Positions 35,378 to 45,333 of a DNA stretch of 64,000 nucleotides are shown piece after piece (position 1 is the first letter of the stretch; every line of letters begins with the position of its first letter). Source of the stretch: Bradyrhizobium sp. 170 (GTDB taxonomy: Bacteria; Pseudomonadota; Alphaproteobacteria; Rhizobiales; Xanthobacteraceae). The notes below the pieces were generated by a model. It had not been told where the DNA came from and searched no databases. It was given only the letters and a program-made list of their open reading frames with translations. A program made the position numbers and the translations under genes. The stretch spans positions 6,014,001 through 6,078,000 of the forward strand of contig NZ_CP064703.1 of NCBI RefSeq assembly GCF_023101085.1. Reading direction: 5' to 3'.

Positions 35378-36787
35378 ATGATTGGACGTCGTGATTTTCT
35401 CGTCGGCGCCGCATTGGGTGGAGCCGCTGCAGCGCTGACCGCTGCGGCAAGTGGTCTATTCATCGAGACCGCAGGTGGCGAGCCGCTCTCTACTGACGAC
35501 ATTCTCACGGCCTTGCGCGAACGCGTCGATACGACCCGGCAAAGTGTTGGCATTGTTGCGGCGACCTTTGATGCGAATACGCAGCGGATCGTGCCTTACG
35601 GCAAATCGGACAGCAAGAATAACCGCGCACTCGATGGCGATACCGTTTTCGAAATCGGATCGATCACCAAGGTCTTCACCGCGCTCTTGCTGGCGGAGAT
35701 GGTAACGCGGGGTGAGGTTGCGCTTGACGACCCTGTTTCGAAATATCTTCCAGATCGCGTTCGCGTCCCGGAGAGTCGGGGCAAACAGATCGCGCTCTGG
35801 CATCTGGCCTCTCACACGTCCGGGCTTCCGCGCGAACCGGCGGGTTTCGTTTTCAGGGATGACATCGATCCCTATGCAGCATACACGACCGATCAGCTCT
35901 ACAGCGCCGTTGCGAACTCGTACCCGCAATATGAACCTGGCTCGATTTCATCGTATTCAAACCTTGGATTTGGCCTGCTTGGCCACGTCCTGGCGTTGCG
36001 CGCCAACGCGAGCTACGAAGAGCTGATCATTTCCCGCATCTGCGATCCTCTAAACCTCGCCGACACGCGGGCCAGCTTGACGCCGTCAATGCAGGAACGA
36101 TTGGCTCAAGGCCATCGTGCCGATCTCAAGCCGGCGATGAATTGGGACCTGCCTCCGGCGATCGCCGGCGCCGGTGCGCTGCGGTCCACGGCCAATGACC
36201 TTGTCCGGTTCATGCGAGCGACGTGCCTTCCTGATCCGCAGGGCCCATTGAGCAAAGCCGCCGCGCTCCTGCTGGAGAAGCGACGGCCCCATATCTTCGG
36301 CAACAGCTACTATCTCGGCTGGCACGTACGCAAGGCGAATGGTGATGAAATTATCCGACATGGCGGCGCCACGGGCGGCTATTGCGGCCACGTTGGCTTT
36401 TCGACGAAACTGAAGTCCGGTGCCGTCGTGTTGTCGAACACCGCCATATACATGATCGATGATCTCGGATTTCACCTCGCCAACCCGGCGTTCAAGGTTG
36501 CAGATTATCTTCCGAAAGTGACCGTAGATCAGGGCGTGCTGGCAAGCTACGGGGGCGTCTATGAGCTCACACCAACGTTCAGCATTACGATACGCGCGGC
36601 GGATGGGCATCTGTTTGGCCGTGGAACGGGCCAGAGCGAATTTGAACTGTTCGCTGAAAGCGAAAATCGATTCTTTCTTCGGATTGTCGATGCACAGGTC
36701 ACATTCCTACGCAACAAAGACGAATTGGTCGATCGCCTGGTGTGGCACCAAAACGGGCGAGATCAATACTGCCCGCGGATAAACTAA
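35378..36787 (+). CDS. Tat-exported AmpC-like serine hydrolase
   Basis: A 469-residue class C beta-lactamase-fold protein. A twin-arginine start (MIGRRDFLVGAALGG) suggests Tat export. The motifs are SITK near 95-98, YSN at 193-195 and HGG near 328 (in place of KTG). The C-terminal 100 residues form an extra beta domain (GGVYELTPTFSITI) like DUF3471. It may be a peptidase, esterase or beta-lactamase. HGG instead of KTG argues for an esterase or peptidase. GC is lower here than in the neighbouring core genes, fitting acquired DNA. Confidence 0.85.
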   Translation: MIGRRDFLVGAALGGAAAALTAAASGLFIETAGGEPLSTDDILTALRERVDTTRQSVGIVAATFDANTQRIVPYGKSDSKNNRALDGDTVFEIGSITKVFTALLLAEMVTRGEVALDDPVSKYLPDRVRVPESRGKQIALWHLASHTSGLPREPAGFVFRDDIDPYAAYTTDQLYSAVANSYPQYEPGSISSYSNLGFGLLGHVLALRANASYEELIISRICDPLNLADTRASLTPSMQERLAQGHRADLKPAMNWDLPPAIAGAGALRSTANDLVRFMRATCLPDPQGPLSKAAALLLEKRRPHIFGNSYYLGWHVRKANGDEIIRHGGATGGYCGHVGFSTKLKSGAVVLSNTAIYMIDDLGFHLANPAFKVADYLPKVTVDQGVLASYGGVYELTPTFSITIRAADGHLFGRGTGQSEFELFAESENRFFLRIVDAQVTFLRNKDELVDRLVWHQNGRDQYCPRIN

Positions 36788-37044
36788 GCTTGTCGACTGC
36801 CCGGTGGGATGTAGTTTGTGCCCCATCGCGCCGTTCCTGGGACTGATCGAAATGGCCGCAGCCGAAGGGTAACCGGACCACCAGCGAGATCGGGCGGACA
36901 GCCGCCCATGAGGCGTAGCGCAAGATCGCAGGCCATCGGTGGTCATCCGGCCGGATCGCTTAAGCGGCCGTTGCATCATAGCGCCACGGCGAAGCAATAG
37001 TGCCCATCTTCATCGGCCGTGGCGCGCCATTCATAATCAGGCAT
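36788..37044. other. Intergenic region between convergent genes
   Basis: A 257-base gap. I see no strong terminator and no supported gene. Confidence 0.3.
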
Positions 37045-39339
37045 TCACGCGCTCTTCGGCCGAAACGCGACGATTGATCCGGTTTGCTCTTCTTCGTGCA
37101 TCACCGCCTCGATGGCCTTCGCAAGCGCGGCCTGGTCAAATGGCTTTGATAGACGCGGCAAGCTGGATCGCGCGTCGCTTGGAAGCTCCGCGTATCCCGT
37201 GCTCAGGAGAATGACCGTCCCGGGGCGCTCCGAAGCGACCGCGTTGGCAAGTTGCAGTCCAGTCATACCAGGCATGGCATAGTCGGTAACAACTAGGTCG
37301 ACGGTACGCGTGCGGCGGAGCAAAGCCAGCGCCTCCTCGCCCGAGCGTGCCTCGACCACTGTGTGCCCAAGATCCTCCAGCATCGCCGCTGTGTTCTCAA
37401 GCACCAAGAGGTCATCATCGACGACGAGCACGGAAAGCCGTCGGCTGGCCAGAGGTAGGGGTGCCGGAGCCTTCACACGCGGCTCTGGCACCGCGGTCTC
37501 TTCGGCAATAGGCAGCCAGATGTCGGCTGTCGTGCCCTCTCCAGGACGGCTCTTCAATACGAGCCTGCCGCCGGACTGCTCGGCAAGCCCGTGGACCATT
37601 GACAGACCGAGCCCCGTGCCTTTGCCGACACCCTTGGTCGTAAAGAACGGCTCTTGAGCGTGTTTGAGGGTCTCATCGTCCATGCCGCAACCCGTGTCGC
37701 TCACTGAGAGCGCAATATAGCCGCTCGTCGGAAGGCCGCCATAGTCCTGCTCCTCGCGAGCGGCGATGGTAATCAGGCCACCGTCCGGCATCGCGTCGCG
37801 TGCGTTGACCGCCAGGTTGAGGACAGCCAGTTCGAGCTGGTTCGCGTCGACCCTCACCTTCGGCAGGTCGATCGGAAACAGCGTCTCGACACGAATGCCG
37901 GCCTCGAATTTTAACAGCGATGCCATGCCACGCACCAATTCGCGGACATCGACAACCGCTGGCCTGAGATCCTGTTTACGCGCGAAAGCGAGCATACGCT
38001 GGGTCAATGAGGCGCCGCGCAACGCGGCTTGCATCGCGTTGTCCACCAGGCGTTGGGTCTTCGGATCGCTCGACGGCAAGCGCTTCTTCAAGAGCTCAAG
38101 GCTACCGAGAACGGCGGCAAGCAGGTTGTTGAAATCGTGGGCCACGCCGCCGGTGAGCTGGCCGATGGTCTCCATCTTCTGCGACATCATCAGCGCTTCG
38201 CGCGCCCGATCCAGTGCTTCCTGCGCCCGTCTCCTTTCGCTGACGTCGCGCACGATGTTAGCAAAGCCGGCGATTGCGCCGCTTTCATTCCGTACCGCGA
38301 CGATCGTTGCCTCTGCCCAGAAGTGGCTGCCGTCCTGGCGCACACGCCAGCCTTCGATGGCGGACTTCCCCTTCCGCTCAGCTTCAAGGAGAGCGCGTGC
38401 GGGCGCCCCAGCCGCGCAATCTTCCTCGGTATGAAAGACCCTGTAGCTCGTCCCTACGATGTCGTCGCCATAGCCCATCAGCACGCGCGCGCCGAGATTC
38501 CAGTTGCCCACGCGCCCGTCCGGCTCGAGCATGAAGATCGCGTGGTCGACGATACCTTCCACTAGGAGCCGAAAGCGCTCTTCGCTGCGCCGCAGTACGT
38601 TGGCCTCGCGTTGGGCGCGTTCCGCGGATGCCCTGTCATAGACGGCGGCGGCGATCCCGATGCTCAGGATCACAATTGTGATGCCAGCGAGCAGGAACCC
38701 GAGCGGCGCCTGACCGACGCCGAGATGTCCTGTCTGCCCTGCCATGGGGATCGTCGGCAGGAACATGGCGCCTTCCATCGCGGCGTAATGCATGCCGGAG
38801 ATCGCAAGCCCCATCACGAATCCCGCGAACAGCCGCTGGATCGCGCTAGTGTTACGAAAGGCGAGCCAGAGCGCCACGACGGAGGCGCTGATTGCGATCA
38901 CGATCGAGAGCACAACCCACCGGGGATCGTACGCTATGAAGGCTGCCATTCGCATCGCGGCCATACCGGTATAGTGCATACCGGAGATACCAAGCCCCAT
39001 CGCGAAGCCCGATGCGAGGAGCGCCTGTGGGCGCCGTCCTACAACGGCAAATGCGGCAGCGGCGACGACAATTGGAATGGCAAGCGAGAGAAGAGTCAGG
39101 AATGGATCGTACGAAATCTCGATTCCGGGCAGGCTGAAGGCCAGCATGCCGACAAAATGCATGGACCAGATGCCACCCCCCATGGCAATCGCAGCGGCTA
39201 CAAGCCAGGCTCTGCGGGCCCTGCCGGAAGCGGCTCGCATCCGGGTTGCCAAGTCTAATGCAGTATAGGAGGCGAGTGCCGCGATCAGAATTGATAGCGC
39301 GACCAGAACGGGATCATGAAAAGCCGTGTGGTGATGCAT
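37045..39339 (-). CDS. MHYT-PAS hybrid histidine kinase
   Basis: A 764-residue membrane hybrid kinase. The N-terminal 240 residues form a MHYT sensor with seven hydrophobic segments and the repeat motifs MHFVGM, MHYTGM and MHYAAM, thought to bind a metal such as copper for sensing gases. A PAS unit follows (FRLLVEGIVDHAIFMLEPDG). HisKA has the His near 401 in GGVAHDFNNLL. The HATPase has NLAVNARDAMPDGG and GKGTGLGLSM. The C-terminal receiver has Asp near 686 in VTDYAMPGMTG. All phosphotransfer residues look intact. Confidence 0.93.
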   Translation of the reverse strand: MHHHTAFHDPVLVALSILIAALASYTALDLATRMRAASGRARRAWLVAAAIAMGGGIWSMHFVGMLAFSLPGIEISYDPFLTLLSLAIPIVVAAAAFAVVGRRPQALLASGFAMGLGISGMHYTGMAAMRMAAFIAYDPRWVVLSIVIAISASVVALWLAFRNTSAIQRLFAGFVMGLAISGMHYAAMEGAMFLPTIPMAGQTGHLGVGQAPLGFLLAGITIVILSIGIAAAVYDRASAERAQREANVLRRSEERFRLLVEGIVDHAIFMLEPDGRVGNWNLGARVLMGYGDDIVGTSYRVFHTEEDCAAGAPARALLEAERKGKSAIEGWRVRQDGSHFWAEATIVAVRNESGAIAGFANIVRDVSERRRAQEALDRAREALMMSQKMETIGQLTGGVAHDFNNLLAAVLGSLELLKKRLPSSDPKTQRLVDNAMQAALRGASLTQRMLAFARKQDLRPAVVDVRELVRGMASLLKFEAGIRVETLFPIDLPKVRVDANQLELAVLNLAVNARDAMPDGGLITIAAREEQDYGGLPTSGYIALSVSDTGCGMDDETLKHAQEPFFTTKGVGKGTGLGLSMVHGLAEQSGGRLVLKSRPGEGTTADIWLPIAEETAVPEPRVKAPAPLPLASRRLSVLVVDDDLLVLENTAAMLEDLGHTVVEARSGEEALALLRRTRTVDLVVTDYAMPGMTGLQLANAVASERPGTVILLSTGYAELPSDARSSLPRLSKPFDQAALAKAIEAVMHEEEQTGSIVAFRPKSA

Positions 39340-39766
39340 TTTCGACCGACGCTAGCCGAATTCGCATTGGCGGTTACGCAAATTCTCCTCCCCCGGGCGA
39401 TGCCGAAATCGTCCCCGGCACCAAGATTGTTCCCGCCATACATTGACCGCCTATGATGGCCGCGGCATTCGCGCCCTTCATCACAATTAAAATTAACAAG
39501 AATCAGTTGAGCCGCCGGCAGCCTGCGCCGCAAAGATGGCAGCAAGTCGGCCGATTCCCGCAGGAGGTGCACGACAGGCGCCCGCCTGTCACTACCCACT
39601 GTTCCTCATTTCATGGCCGCAGGGATCGAACCGGTCCAGTTGCATTTGAGCCGGAGGAGAGACGGACGGACGTCCTGTTGACCCAGTTCGCCAAGCGCGA
39701 TCCCCGACTTGAATCTCGGCTCGAAAATCGATATTGAATTGAATTCAATTTAACCCTCAATCAAAG
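39340..39766. promoter_or_regulatory. Intergenic region upstream of the TetR gene
   Basis: These 427 bases separate the MHYT kinase from the TetR-fabA pair. The last 35 bases are strongly AT-rich and contain a perfect palindrome (listed separately). No gene is supported in the rest. Confidence 0.4.
39737..39750. promoter_or_regulatory. Candidate TetR operator
   Basis: A perfect 14-base palindrome AATTGAATTCAATT ends 16 bases before the TetR start codon. Placement over the start region suggests autoregulation of the tetR-fabA unit. Confidence 0.5.
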
Positions 39767-40387
39767 ATGACCACGACGATCACGACACGAGAAAGATTAA
39801 TCCGGGCGGCCCAACAGGAGCTCATCCGGAATCATGGCCATCTGGAAATGCAGGCTGTCGCGAAGCGGGCGCAGGTTTCGGTCGGGCTGGCCTATCACCA
39901 CTTTGGATCGAAGGCCGGCCTGATCGCCGCCGTTGTTGAAGCGTTCTATAGCCGCCTCGATGAAGAGGTTTTCAACGACGCGTGCCGGCCCTCGGAAAGC
40001 TGGGCGAACAGAGAACGGCGGCGAATAGCCTCCTACATCGCCTTCCACTACGACCACCCCTTCGCTCCCCTTGTCATCGGAGCCTTGAGCCGCGCGCCTG
40101 AAGTCCTGGATGTCGAGAGAGCTTTCACCAACAAACAGCTCGCTGGTGGCGCGCGCATGATCGAGGCGGCACAGCGTGACGGCTTCGTTCCCGATCACGT
40201 CGATCCACATCTCACCATTGCGCTGATGATCGGCGGAATTCGCCAGGCGCTGATCGGCGCCCTGATGAGCGAACGACGACCCGATCCGGAGAAACTCACG
40301 GATGAGATTTGGGCCTTCATGGCCGGAGCCCTGCGCCTGACGGCTAACGCCGGCATCGAAAAAAGAGGTCGCGACAAAGTCGCCTGA
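39767..40387 (+). CDS. TetR-family regulator next to fabA
   Basis: A 206-residue TetR-type repressor. The N-terminal helix-turn-helix is visible: RERLIRAAQQELIRNHGH, LEMQAVAKRAQVSVGLAYHHF, then GSKAGLIAAVVEAFY. The C-terminal two thirds form a helical ligand domain (YDHPFAPLVIGALSRAPEVLD). It ends 39 bases before fabA in the same direction, so it is probably an operon-linked sensor of acyl chains controlling fabA. This is inference by analogy with TetR-type fatty-acid regulators such as FabR and DesT. Confidence 0.88.
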   Translation: MTTTITTRERLIRAAQQELIRNHGHLEMQAVAKRAQVSVGLAYHHFGSKAGLIAAVVEAFYSRLDEEVFNDACRPSESWANRERRRIASYIAFHYDHPFAPLVIGALSRAPEVLDVERAFTNKQLAGGARMIEAAQRDGFVPDHVDPHLTIALMIGGIRQALIGALMSERRPDPEKLTDEIWAFMAGALRLTANAGIEKRGRDKVA

Positions 40388-40426
40388 CGCTCAGCAACCG
40401 CCAGCCTAACGCCGAAGGAGTTTGCC

Positions 40427-40957
40427 TTGTCCAACCCTCGCGACTTTCACGCGCCGCAATCGTCCTACACAAAAGAGGATCTGCTCAAATCGAGCGAAGG
40501 TGGCTATTTCGGCCCGGGCAACGCCCAGCTGCCGGCGCCGCCCATGCTGATGATGGACCGCATCACCGAGATCAGCCTGGATGGCGGCGAATTCCGCAAG
40601 GGCCACGTCATCGCTGAGCTGGATATCACACCAAGCCTCTGGTTTTTTGATTGCCACTTTCCCGGCGATCCCGTGATGCCGGGATGTCTGGGTCTGGACG
40701 CCATGTGGCAACTCGTCGGCTATTGGCTTGGCTGGTCGGGCTCACCGGGCAAGGGCCGCGCCGTCGGCGTCGGCGAGGTCAAGTTCCGGGGAGACATCAA
40801 GCCAGACATCAAGCGCGTGCGCTACGAGGTCTGTATGCGCCAGGTAAGGCGCGGCAAACTGGCTGTTGGAATTGCTGACGGCAGCGTGTTTGCCAACGAC
40901 GCATGCGTATATATCGCCAAGGATATGAGGGTCGGAATGATAGCGCCTGCGATCTGA
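40427..40957 (+). CDS. fabA: 3-hydroxydecanoyl-ACP dehydratase/isomerase (FabA)
   Basis: A 176-residue hot-dog-fold dehydratase of type II fatty-acid synthesis. The active-site His is at 77 in [13 protein letters not shown] and the Asp at 91 in LGLDAMWQ, 14 residues apart as in E. coli FabA (70 and 84). The motif [22 protein letters not shown] is also typical when read in parts. The start is a TTG after GAAGGAG. The C-terminal strand ([12 protein letters not shown]) departs from the usual sequence and no fabB follows, so this looks like a second, divergent fabA. It makes and isomerises the trans-2/cis-3-decenoyl intermediate. Confidence 0.92.
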   Translation: MSNPRDFHAPQSSYTKEDLLKSSEGGYFGPGNAQLPAPPMLMMDRITEISLDGGEFRKGHVIAELDITPSLWFFDCHFPGDPVMPGCLGLDAMWQLVGYWLGWSGSPGKGRAVGVGEVKFRGDIKPDIKRVRYEVCMRQVRRGKLAVGIADGSVFANDACVYIAKDMRVGMIAPAI

Positions 40958-41091
40958 GATACGGTAGCCGGCGGCGCGCAGTGCTGCGGCAGCATGGGAG
41001 CGCTGCGAACGAACAGCGCCGATCTTGACCGGCCGCAGCCCGCCACGCCCCTCACAGCCGAGCGCCGTCAAGAAACAAGCGGGCATGCCGA

Positions 41092-41211
41092 TCAGGAACA
41101 AATCCAGATGATCGCAACCGCAATCGGAACACCCAAACCAAGTGCGCCGAAAATCGCCGGAACGAATTCAGAAAGCAAACTTGCTTCGTGTTTTACGCCA
41201 GGTGACGACAT
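41092..41211 (-). CDS. 39-residue membrane protein
   Basis: A short frame starting MSSPGVKHEASLLSEF with one hydrophobic helix made of PAIFGALGLGVPIAVAIIW and ending ICS. AAGGAG lies eight bases before the ATG. The good ribosome site and clean one-helix topology support a real small membrane protein. No family is recognised. Confidence 0.6.
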   Translation of the reverse strand: MSSPGVKHEASLLSEFVPAIFGALGLGVPIAVAIIWICS

Positions 41212-41550
41212 GACGTTACTCCTTGGAGCCCCGCGAGCCTCGGCCCGCCCCCAAGATGAACGATCAATTGCGCCTTCGGACTAACGCCCGTGGCGGCTCT
41301 CTTTAGAGGGGCAATGCTGGGGCGTTATGGTTAACAAGTGGTTAATCGGCATAAAGAGAAGTTTGCAGACCGCGCCTTGAAGACGCGCCGCTTGGTTGTG
41401 AATTGCGCGCCGGCGGTGCACACGTCGTTTCGGCCAAAGTCCGGAAGAGCGCCTCGCCGGCATCGTCGGCCGCTCCCCCGTCCCGCCCCGGCCGCCGTCA
41501 AGGAATGGCGCCCACTCGGCGCCACTCCTTTTCAGCGGCGCACGCGCCGA
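41212..41550. other. Intergenic region
   Basis: A 339-base gap with TTAAC repeats around 41327-41345 (GGTTAACAAGTGGTTAATC) that may be promoter elements for the 39-residue gene. No gene is supported. Confidence 0.3.
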
Positions 41551-41895
41551 TCAGAATGAGCAGCCATACGCCGTGAGCGAGGCCTTCGTCGCATCCAGGG
41601 TCTGCTTGCAGGTCGATTCCATGGTCGCCTTTGCCGACGGATTCTTGGCCATGTCGACCCACGCCTTGCGCGTCTGGTCGATCTGCGTCTTGTACATCGC
41701 GCGCTGCGCCTCGGGGACCTTGGAGACGACGCAGGCGTCGTATTTGGTCAGGAAGTCGTCACAGGCGGCAATACCCGTGCTCTGCGCGTGAGCCGTGGTG
41801 ACGCCCGCGAGCAAGGCGATGCCCGCCGCGAGTGACAGCACCGGTCGGCGGTCCGCGCTCGAACCTGCCACGGCCTTTGATGTTGCTTGACGCAT
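41551..41895 (-). CDS. Small secreted cysteine-containing protein
   Basis: A 114-residue exported protein. A signal sequence (LSLAAGIALLAGVTTAHA) precedes a mature helical domain with four Cys: ACDDFLTKYDACV, then STCKQTL and YGCSF, likely two disulfides. ATGs at 41904 and 41895 are in frame, and AAGGGA with about nine-base spacing favours 41895. The pattern recalls small periplasmic proteins of Bradyrhizobium of unknown role. Confidence 0.7.
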   Translation of the reverse strand: MRQATSKAVAGSSADRRPVLSLAAGIALLAGVTTAHAQSTGIAACDDFLTKYDACVVSKVPEAQRAMYKTQIDQTRKAWVDMAKNPSAKATMESTCKQTLDATKASLTAYGCSF

Positions 41896-42233
41896 GATTC
41901 TCATTCCCTTGTACCAACTGAATAATTTGGATCGCCGGCAAGCACCCGGCGCCGCCCGTATCTCCCCGATCTATCCGCAAAGCGTCGCGCGCCGACAACC
42001 GGTCGGCGTTGCGCACGTTGAGCAGTTCAAGCGTTGAGCAGTTCGAGGCGAGACCGGGCACCTTCGTGCCGGCCACGAATAAGTGTTCCGTCAATTTGGC
42101 GACATTAAGGGTGACAGCGTGGTGACATTGCGACGGCCCGCGCGATCAATGACAGGTTGTCGCCATCATGTTGCGGCGCTAGCCCGTTGCACTGTGCGGC
42201 AACGGCGCTGCGACATCAGGCGTTGATCGAACC
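41896..42233. other. Intergenic region with a short tandem repeat
   Basis: A 338-base gap between two minus-strand genes. It holds the promoter of the cysteine-containing secreted protein and the tandem repeat at 42015-42046. No gene is supported. Confidence 0.35.
42015..42046. repeat. Two 16-base tandem units
   Basis: ACGTTGAGCAGTTCAA is followed directly by GCGTTGAGCAGTTCGA, with two mismatches. Confidence 0.6.
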
Positions 42234-44183
42234 TCACCCGGCCGCGGCGGCCAGTCGCGGATGATCCGATATACGATAGTTGGCGATGAAGCTTTCGACC
42301 TCACGCAGCGGCATCGGCTTCGCAAAGAAATATCCCTGCATCGTCGAGCAACCGAGTCGGCCGATGATCTCGACCTGCTCTGCCGTTTCGACGCCTTCGA
42401 CCACGCAGTCGAATTTCAGATTGCGGCACAGGTCGATCACCGTCTTGACGATGTTGCGGGCGTTCTCCTGCGTCGCGATATTGCGAATGAAGCCCCGGTC
42501 GATCTTGATCTTGTCCAGCGACAATTGATGGACATAGCTCAGGCTGGACTGCCCCGATCCGAAGTCGTCCAGCGCCACCTTCAATCCCATCGATCGCAAA
42601 ATCCTGAGCGAATCCTGCACCTGCTCGTAATCCTGCATCAACGCCGTCTCGGTGACCTCGATGATAATGCGGCGAGGATCGATGCCGCTGCTTTCGATGA
42701 GGGCCACGGTCTGCAGGATGGTGACTTGCGAGATCAGGTCGCGCATCGACAGATTGAAGGACAGGAAGATATCCTCCGGCCAGGAGTGGGCTGCGGCCAG
42801 CGCCTTGCGCAACAGGACCTGCGTGATCGTCCCTATCAGTTCGGTGCGCTCCGCGACCGAGATGAAGACGTCGGGAGCGACATCGCCGAGCTCGGGATTA
42901 TGCCATCGCGCGAGCGCTTCGAATCCGACCAGCCGCGCCGTCCCGACATTGACGATCGGCTGGTAATGCAACGACAGTTCTGCGTCGAGATCGATCCGCC
43001 GCAACGTGTGTTCAATGATGCTGAGCTTGCGGATTTCGACTTCGTGCTCCCTGGAGAAGATCACCGGCTGGCCGCGGTATCTCGCCTTGGCGTGGTAGAG
43101 CGCGTAGTCGGCGCGCTCGTAGAGCAGTTCCGCCGTCATGCCGGCATCCGGAGCAAGTGCAAATCCCACCGAGCCGCCGATCTTGGCGACGATCCCGGCG
43201 ACGGAAAACGGCGCGTCGAAGACTGAGCAGACTTTTGAGCCGACCGCAAGAACAGCCTCGGGGTCGAGGTCCGCATCGACGATGATGCCAAACTCGTCGC
43301 CGCCGAGACGCGCGATGAATTGCGTGTCATCGGAAAGCTCCAGCAGGCGCTGGCCGGTTTCCTTCAACACCCGATCGCCGACCCCGTGCCCGTAGAGATC
43401 GTTGACCGCCTTGAAGCCGTCGAGATCGAGCACGCCGACGACGAACCGGTGGTTTTCCGTTTTCGCTCGTTCTGCGAGGACCGACAGCCGGTGGAAGAAC
43501 TGGCGCCGGTTGGGCAGATCGGTCAGGCTGTCGACATTGGCGAGACGGAAGTTCTCGTTGCTGAGACGCTTGGTCTCGACTTGACCATTGACCATGGCGG
43601 CGAACTGCCCGGAACAGATGATCAGGATGTAGATCATCGCGACCGTGACCAGGAAAAGATTCAATCCGATGGCGATATGAACCACGTCACCGCTCGCCAG
43701 CAGAAACACCACGAACGGTGCGATCACCGTGCCGGTCAGGATCAGCGCCGCCGGGCGCACATGCATCAGGCAGAAGATGCAGCTGACGACCGTGATACCT
43801 ACGAAGAACAGGATATGGCCGTGGCGGGAGGTGTCGCCATACGGAAACAGGCTAAGCGCCCACGCCAGGAACGCAAAGCCCAGTGCGCCGCCCAGCAACA
43901 CCGTCGCCCGCAGGGTGCGGGCGGCGGCCTTCGGCTCGACCACGCCGTCACGGCGCCGCAGCCAGATCAGGCAACGGATCGCGCAGGCCCCCACCAGAAA
44001 GCCTGGAAACGCAACGGTCAGGCTTAGCGGCGCCATGCCAAGATGGGTAAACGCCAACGCGATCGAATTCACGCTCAGGATAAAATAGAGCAACCGGACC
44101 GGCCGCGAAAACGCCGCGAGCTGCGCGCCCATCAATTCGTGATTCTCGGCATCGATCCGAAATAACTTCGCGATATTGTTCAC
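42234..44183 (-). CDS. Membrane GGDEF-EAL protein
   Basis: A 649-residue c-di-GMP enzyme. The N-terminal 200 residues hold about six hydrophobic segments (for example LLYFILSVNSIALAFTHLG and ILFFVGITVVSCIFCLM), an integral-membrane sensor. GGDEF has RLGGDEFGII near 293-297. EAL has FEALARW near 422, VTETALM, DDFGSGQSSLSY and KIDRGF. Both catalytic motifs appear intact. It is the second full GGDEF-EAL protein in the window. Confidence 0.92.
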   Translation of the reverse strand: MNNIAKLFRIDAENHELMGAQLAAFSRPVRLLYFILSVNSIALAFTHLGMAPLSLTVAFPGFLVGACAIRCLIWLRRRDGVVEPKAAARTLRATVLLGGALGFAFLAWALSLFPYGDTSRHGHILFFVGITVVSCIFCLMHVRPAALILTGTVIAPFVVFLLASGDVVHIAIGLNLFLVTVAMIYILIICSGQFAAMVNGQVETKRLSNENFRLANVDSLTDLPNRRQFFHRLSVLAERAKTENHRFVVGVLDLDGFKAVNDLYGHGVGDRVLKETGQRLLELSDDTQFIARLGGDEFGIIVDADLDPEAVLAVGSKVCSVFDAPFSVAGIVAKIGGSVGFALAPDAGMTAELLYERADYALYHAKARYRGQPVIFSREHEVEIRKLSIIEHTLRRIDLDAELSLHYQPIVNVGTARLVGFEALARWHNPELGDVAPDVFISVAERTELIGTITQVLLRKALAAAHSWPEDIFLSFNLSMRDLISQVTILQTVALIESSGIDPRRIIIEVTETALMQDYEQVQDSLRILRSMGLKVALDDFGSGQSSLSYVHQLSLDKIKIDRGFIRNIATQENARNIVKTVIDLCRNLKFDCVVEGVETAEQVEIIGRLGCSTMQGYFFAKPMPLREVESFIANYRISDHPRLAAAAG

Positions 44184-44319
44184 GAGGCAACCACAAGGGA
44201 TCCAATCGCCTTGATCGTGCCGCCAAACCCTTAAAATCGATGCTCGGCCGGTTCCATGGCGCTGCGCGGCTGGTTAACGGCTCGCTAACGCCGCCGAAAA
44301 CAGCTGCTCAAGGCCCGCT

Positions 44320-45333
44320 TTACGCGGCTGAGGTATCGATCGAGCGGCGTATCACCCGCCGCACCTCCGCATTGGACAGGAACAGATCGTGGTTGATGAC
44401 GCCCCAGCCGGAGTCGGACGCATCGATGACGCGCACCCCGAGTTGCTCGATGGCGGCCTTCTCGGCGGCGCCGACCCGTGTCATTCCGCCGGCCAACCGT
44501 CCCGACAGCGCCAGCGCGCGATCGTTCGTTGCGGCAACGACGGTGATCTTGCGGCCGAGCGGACCGATGCGGGTGACGGCCGACGAGAATACGTCCATGT
44601 CGATATCAGGCGAGGCGAACACCACGGCCCCGATCTTGTCCGTAACGCTGTCGCCGTTTCGCGCATAGAGCTGGCGCAGGCTTTCGAGCGTCAGCATGGT
44701 GCCCATGCTGTGTGCGACGATGTGAACACGGCCGACGCCCGGAGTCGTGACGGCGGCCTGGAGCACGCGCTCGAAGCCATCGCGCGACCACATCGCGCTG
44801 TCGCGGTCATAGGCGTAGTCGAACAGTCCAGCCTTGGACGGCCAGGAGAACACCATCGTCTGGCCGCGGAATTTGATGCCGTCGGCGAGGTGTGCTGCGT
44901 CGAGCGCGGCCGTCTCGAATGTCTGTTTGAAACCGTGCACGTAGATCAGGACGTCGCCCCCGCCGCCCTGCGCGAGAAGATCGCTGACCTCTGCCGACAC
45001 CGGTTCGACCCCATCGAGACGCCAATCGCCAATACCGGCGGCGGCGAGCGAGAAACGGCTCTCGTCAGGCGCCACCAGCTTTGCTCGTGCCACGGTCATC
45101 CTGGTCGCGCGCTCCGGCCCGAACCAGGGTTTCGTTCGCCCGCCGTTGACCGCCTTGCGCGTGGTTGTGACGAGCAATGTGGGTTCCGCGGTAAGCGACG
45201 AAGCGTCGTAGCGCGCGCCGGTCGCGCCAAGACTGGCGCATCCACCGAGCGCGAGCACGCTGGCGGAAGACGCGATCCCGCGCAGGAATGCGCGGCGGGA
45301 AGTCTCGTTTTGCAACAAATCTCGGACGATCAC
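44320..45333 (-). CDS. Tat lipoprotein alpha/beta hydrolase (DUF900)
   Basis: A 337-residue exported hydrolase. A twin-arginine signal (SRRAFLRGIASSASVLAL) ends in a lipobox GGCAS, so it should be a Tat-exported lipoprotein. The alpha/beta core has LIYVHGFKQTF (oxyanion region), FSWPSKAG, and the nucleophile elbow VAHSMGT; a later SPDIDMDVF and NHDLFLSN could supply Asp and His. This matches DUF900 hydrolases. Substrate unknown. Confidence 0.87.
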   Translation of the reverse strand: MIVRDLLQNETSRRAFLRGIASSASVLALGGCASLGATGARYDASSLTAEPTLLVTTTRKAVNGGRTKPWFGPERATRMTVARAKLVAPDESRFSLAAAGIGDWRLDGVEPVSAEVSDLLAQGGGGDVLIYVHGFKQTFETAALDAAHLADGIKFRGQTMVFSWPSKAGLFDYAYDRDSAMWSRDGFERVLQAAVTTPGVGRVHIVAHSMGTMLTLESLRQLYARNGDSVTDKIGAVVFASPDIDMDVFSSAVTRIGPLGRKITVVAATNDRALALSGRLAGGMTRVGAAEKAAIEQLGVRVIDASDSGWGVINHDLFLSNAEVRRVIRRSIDTSAA

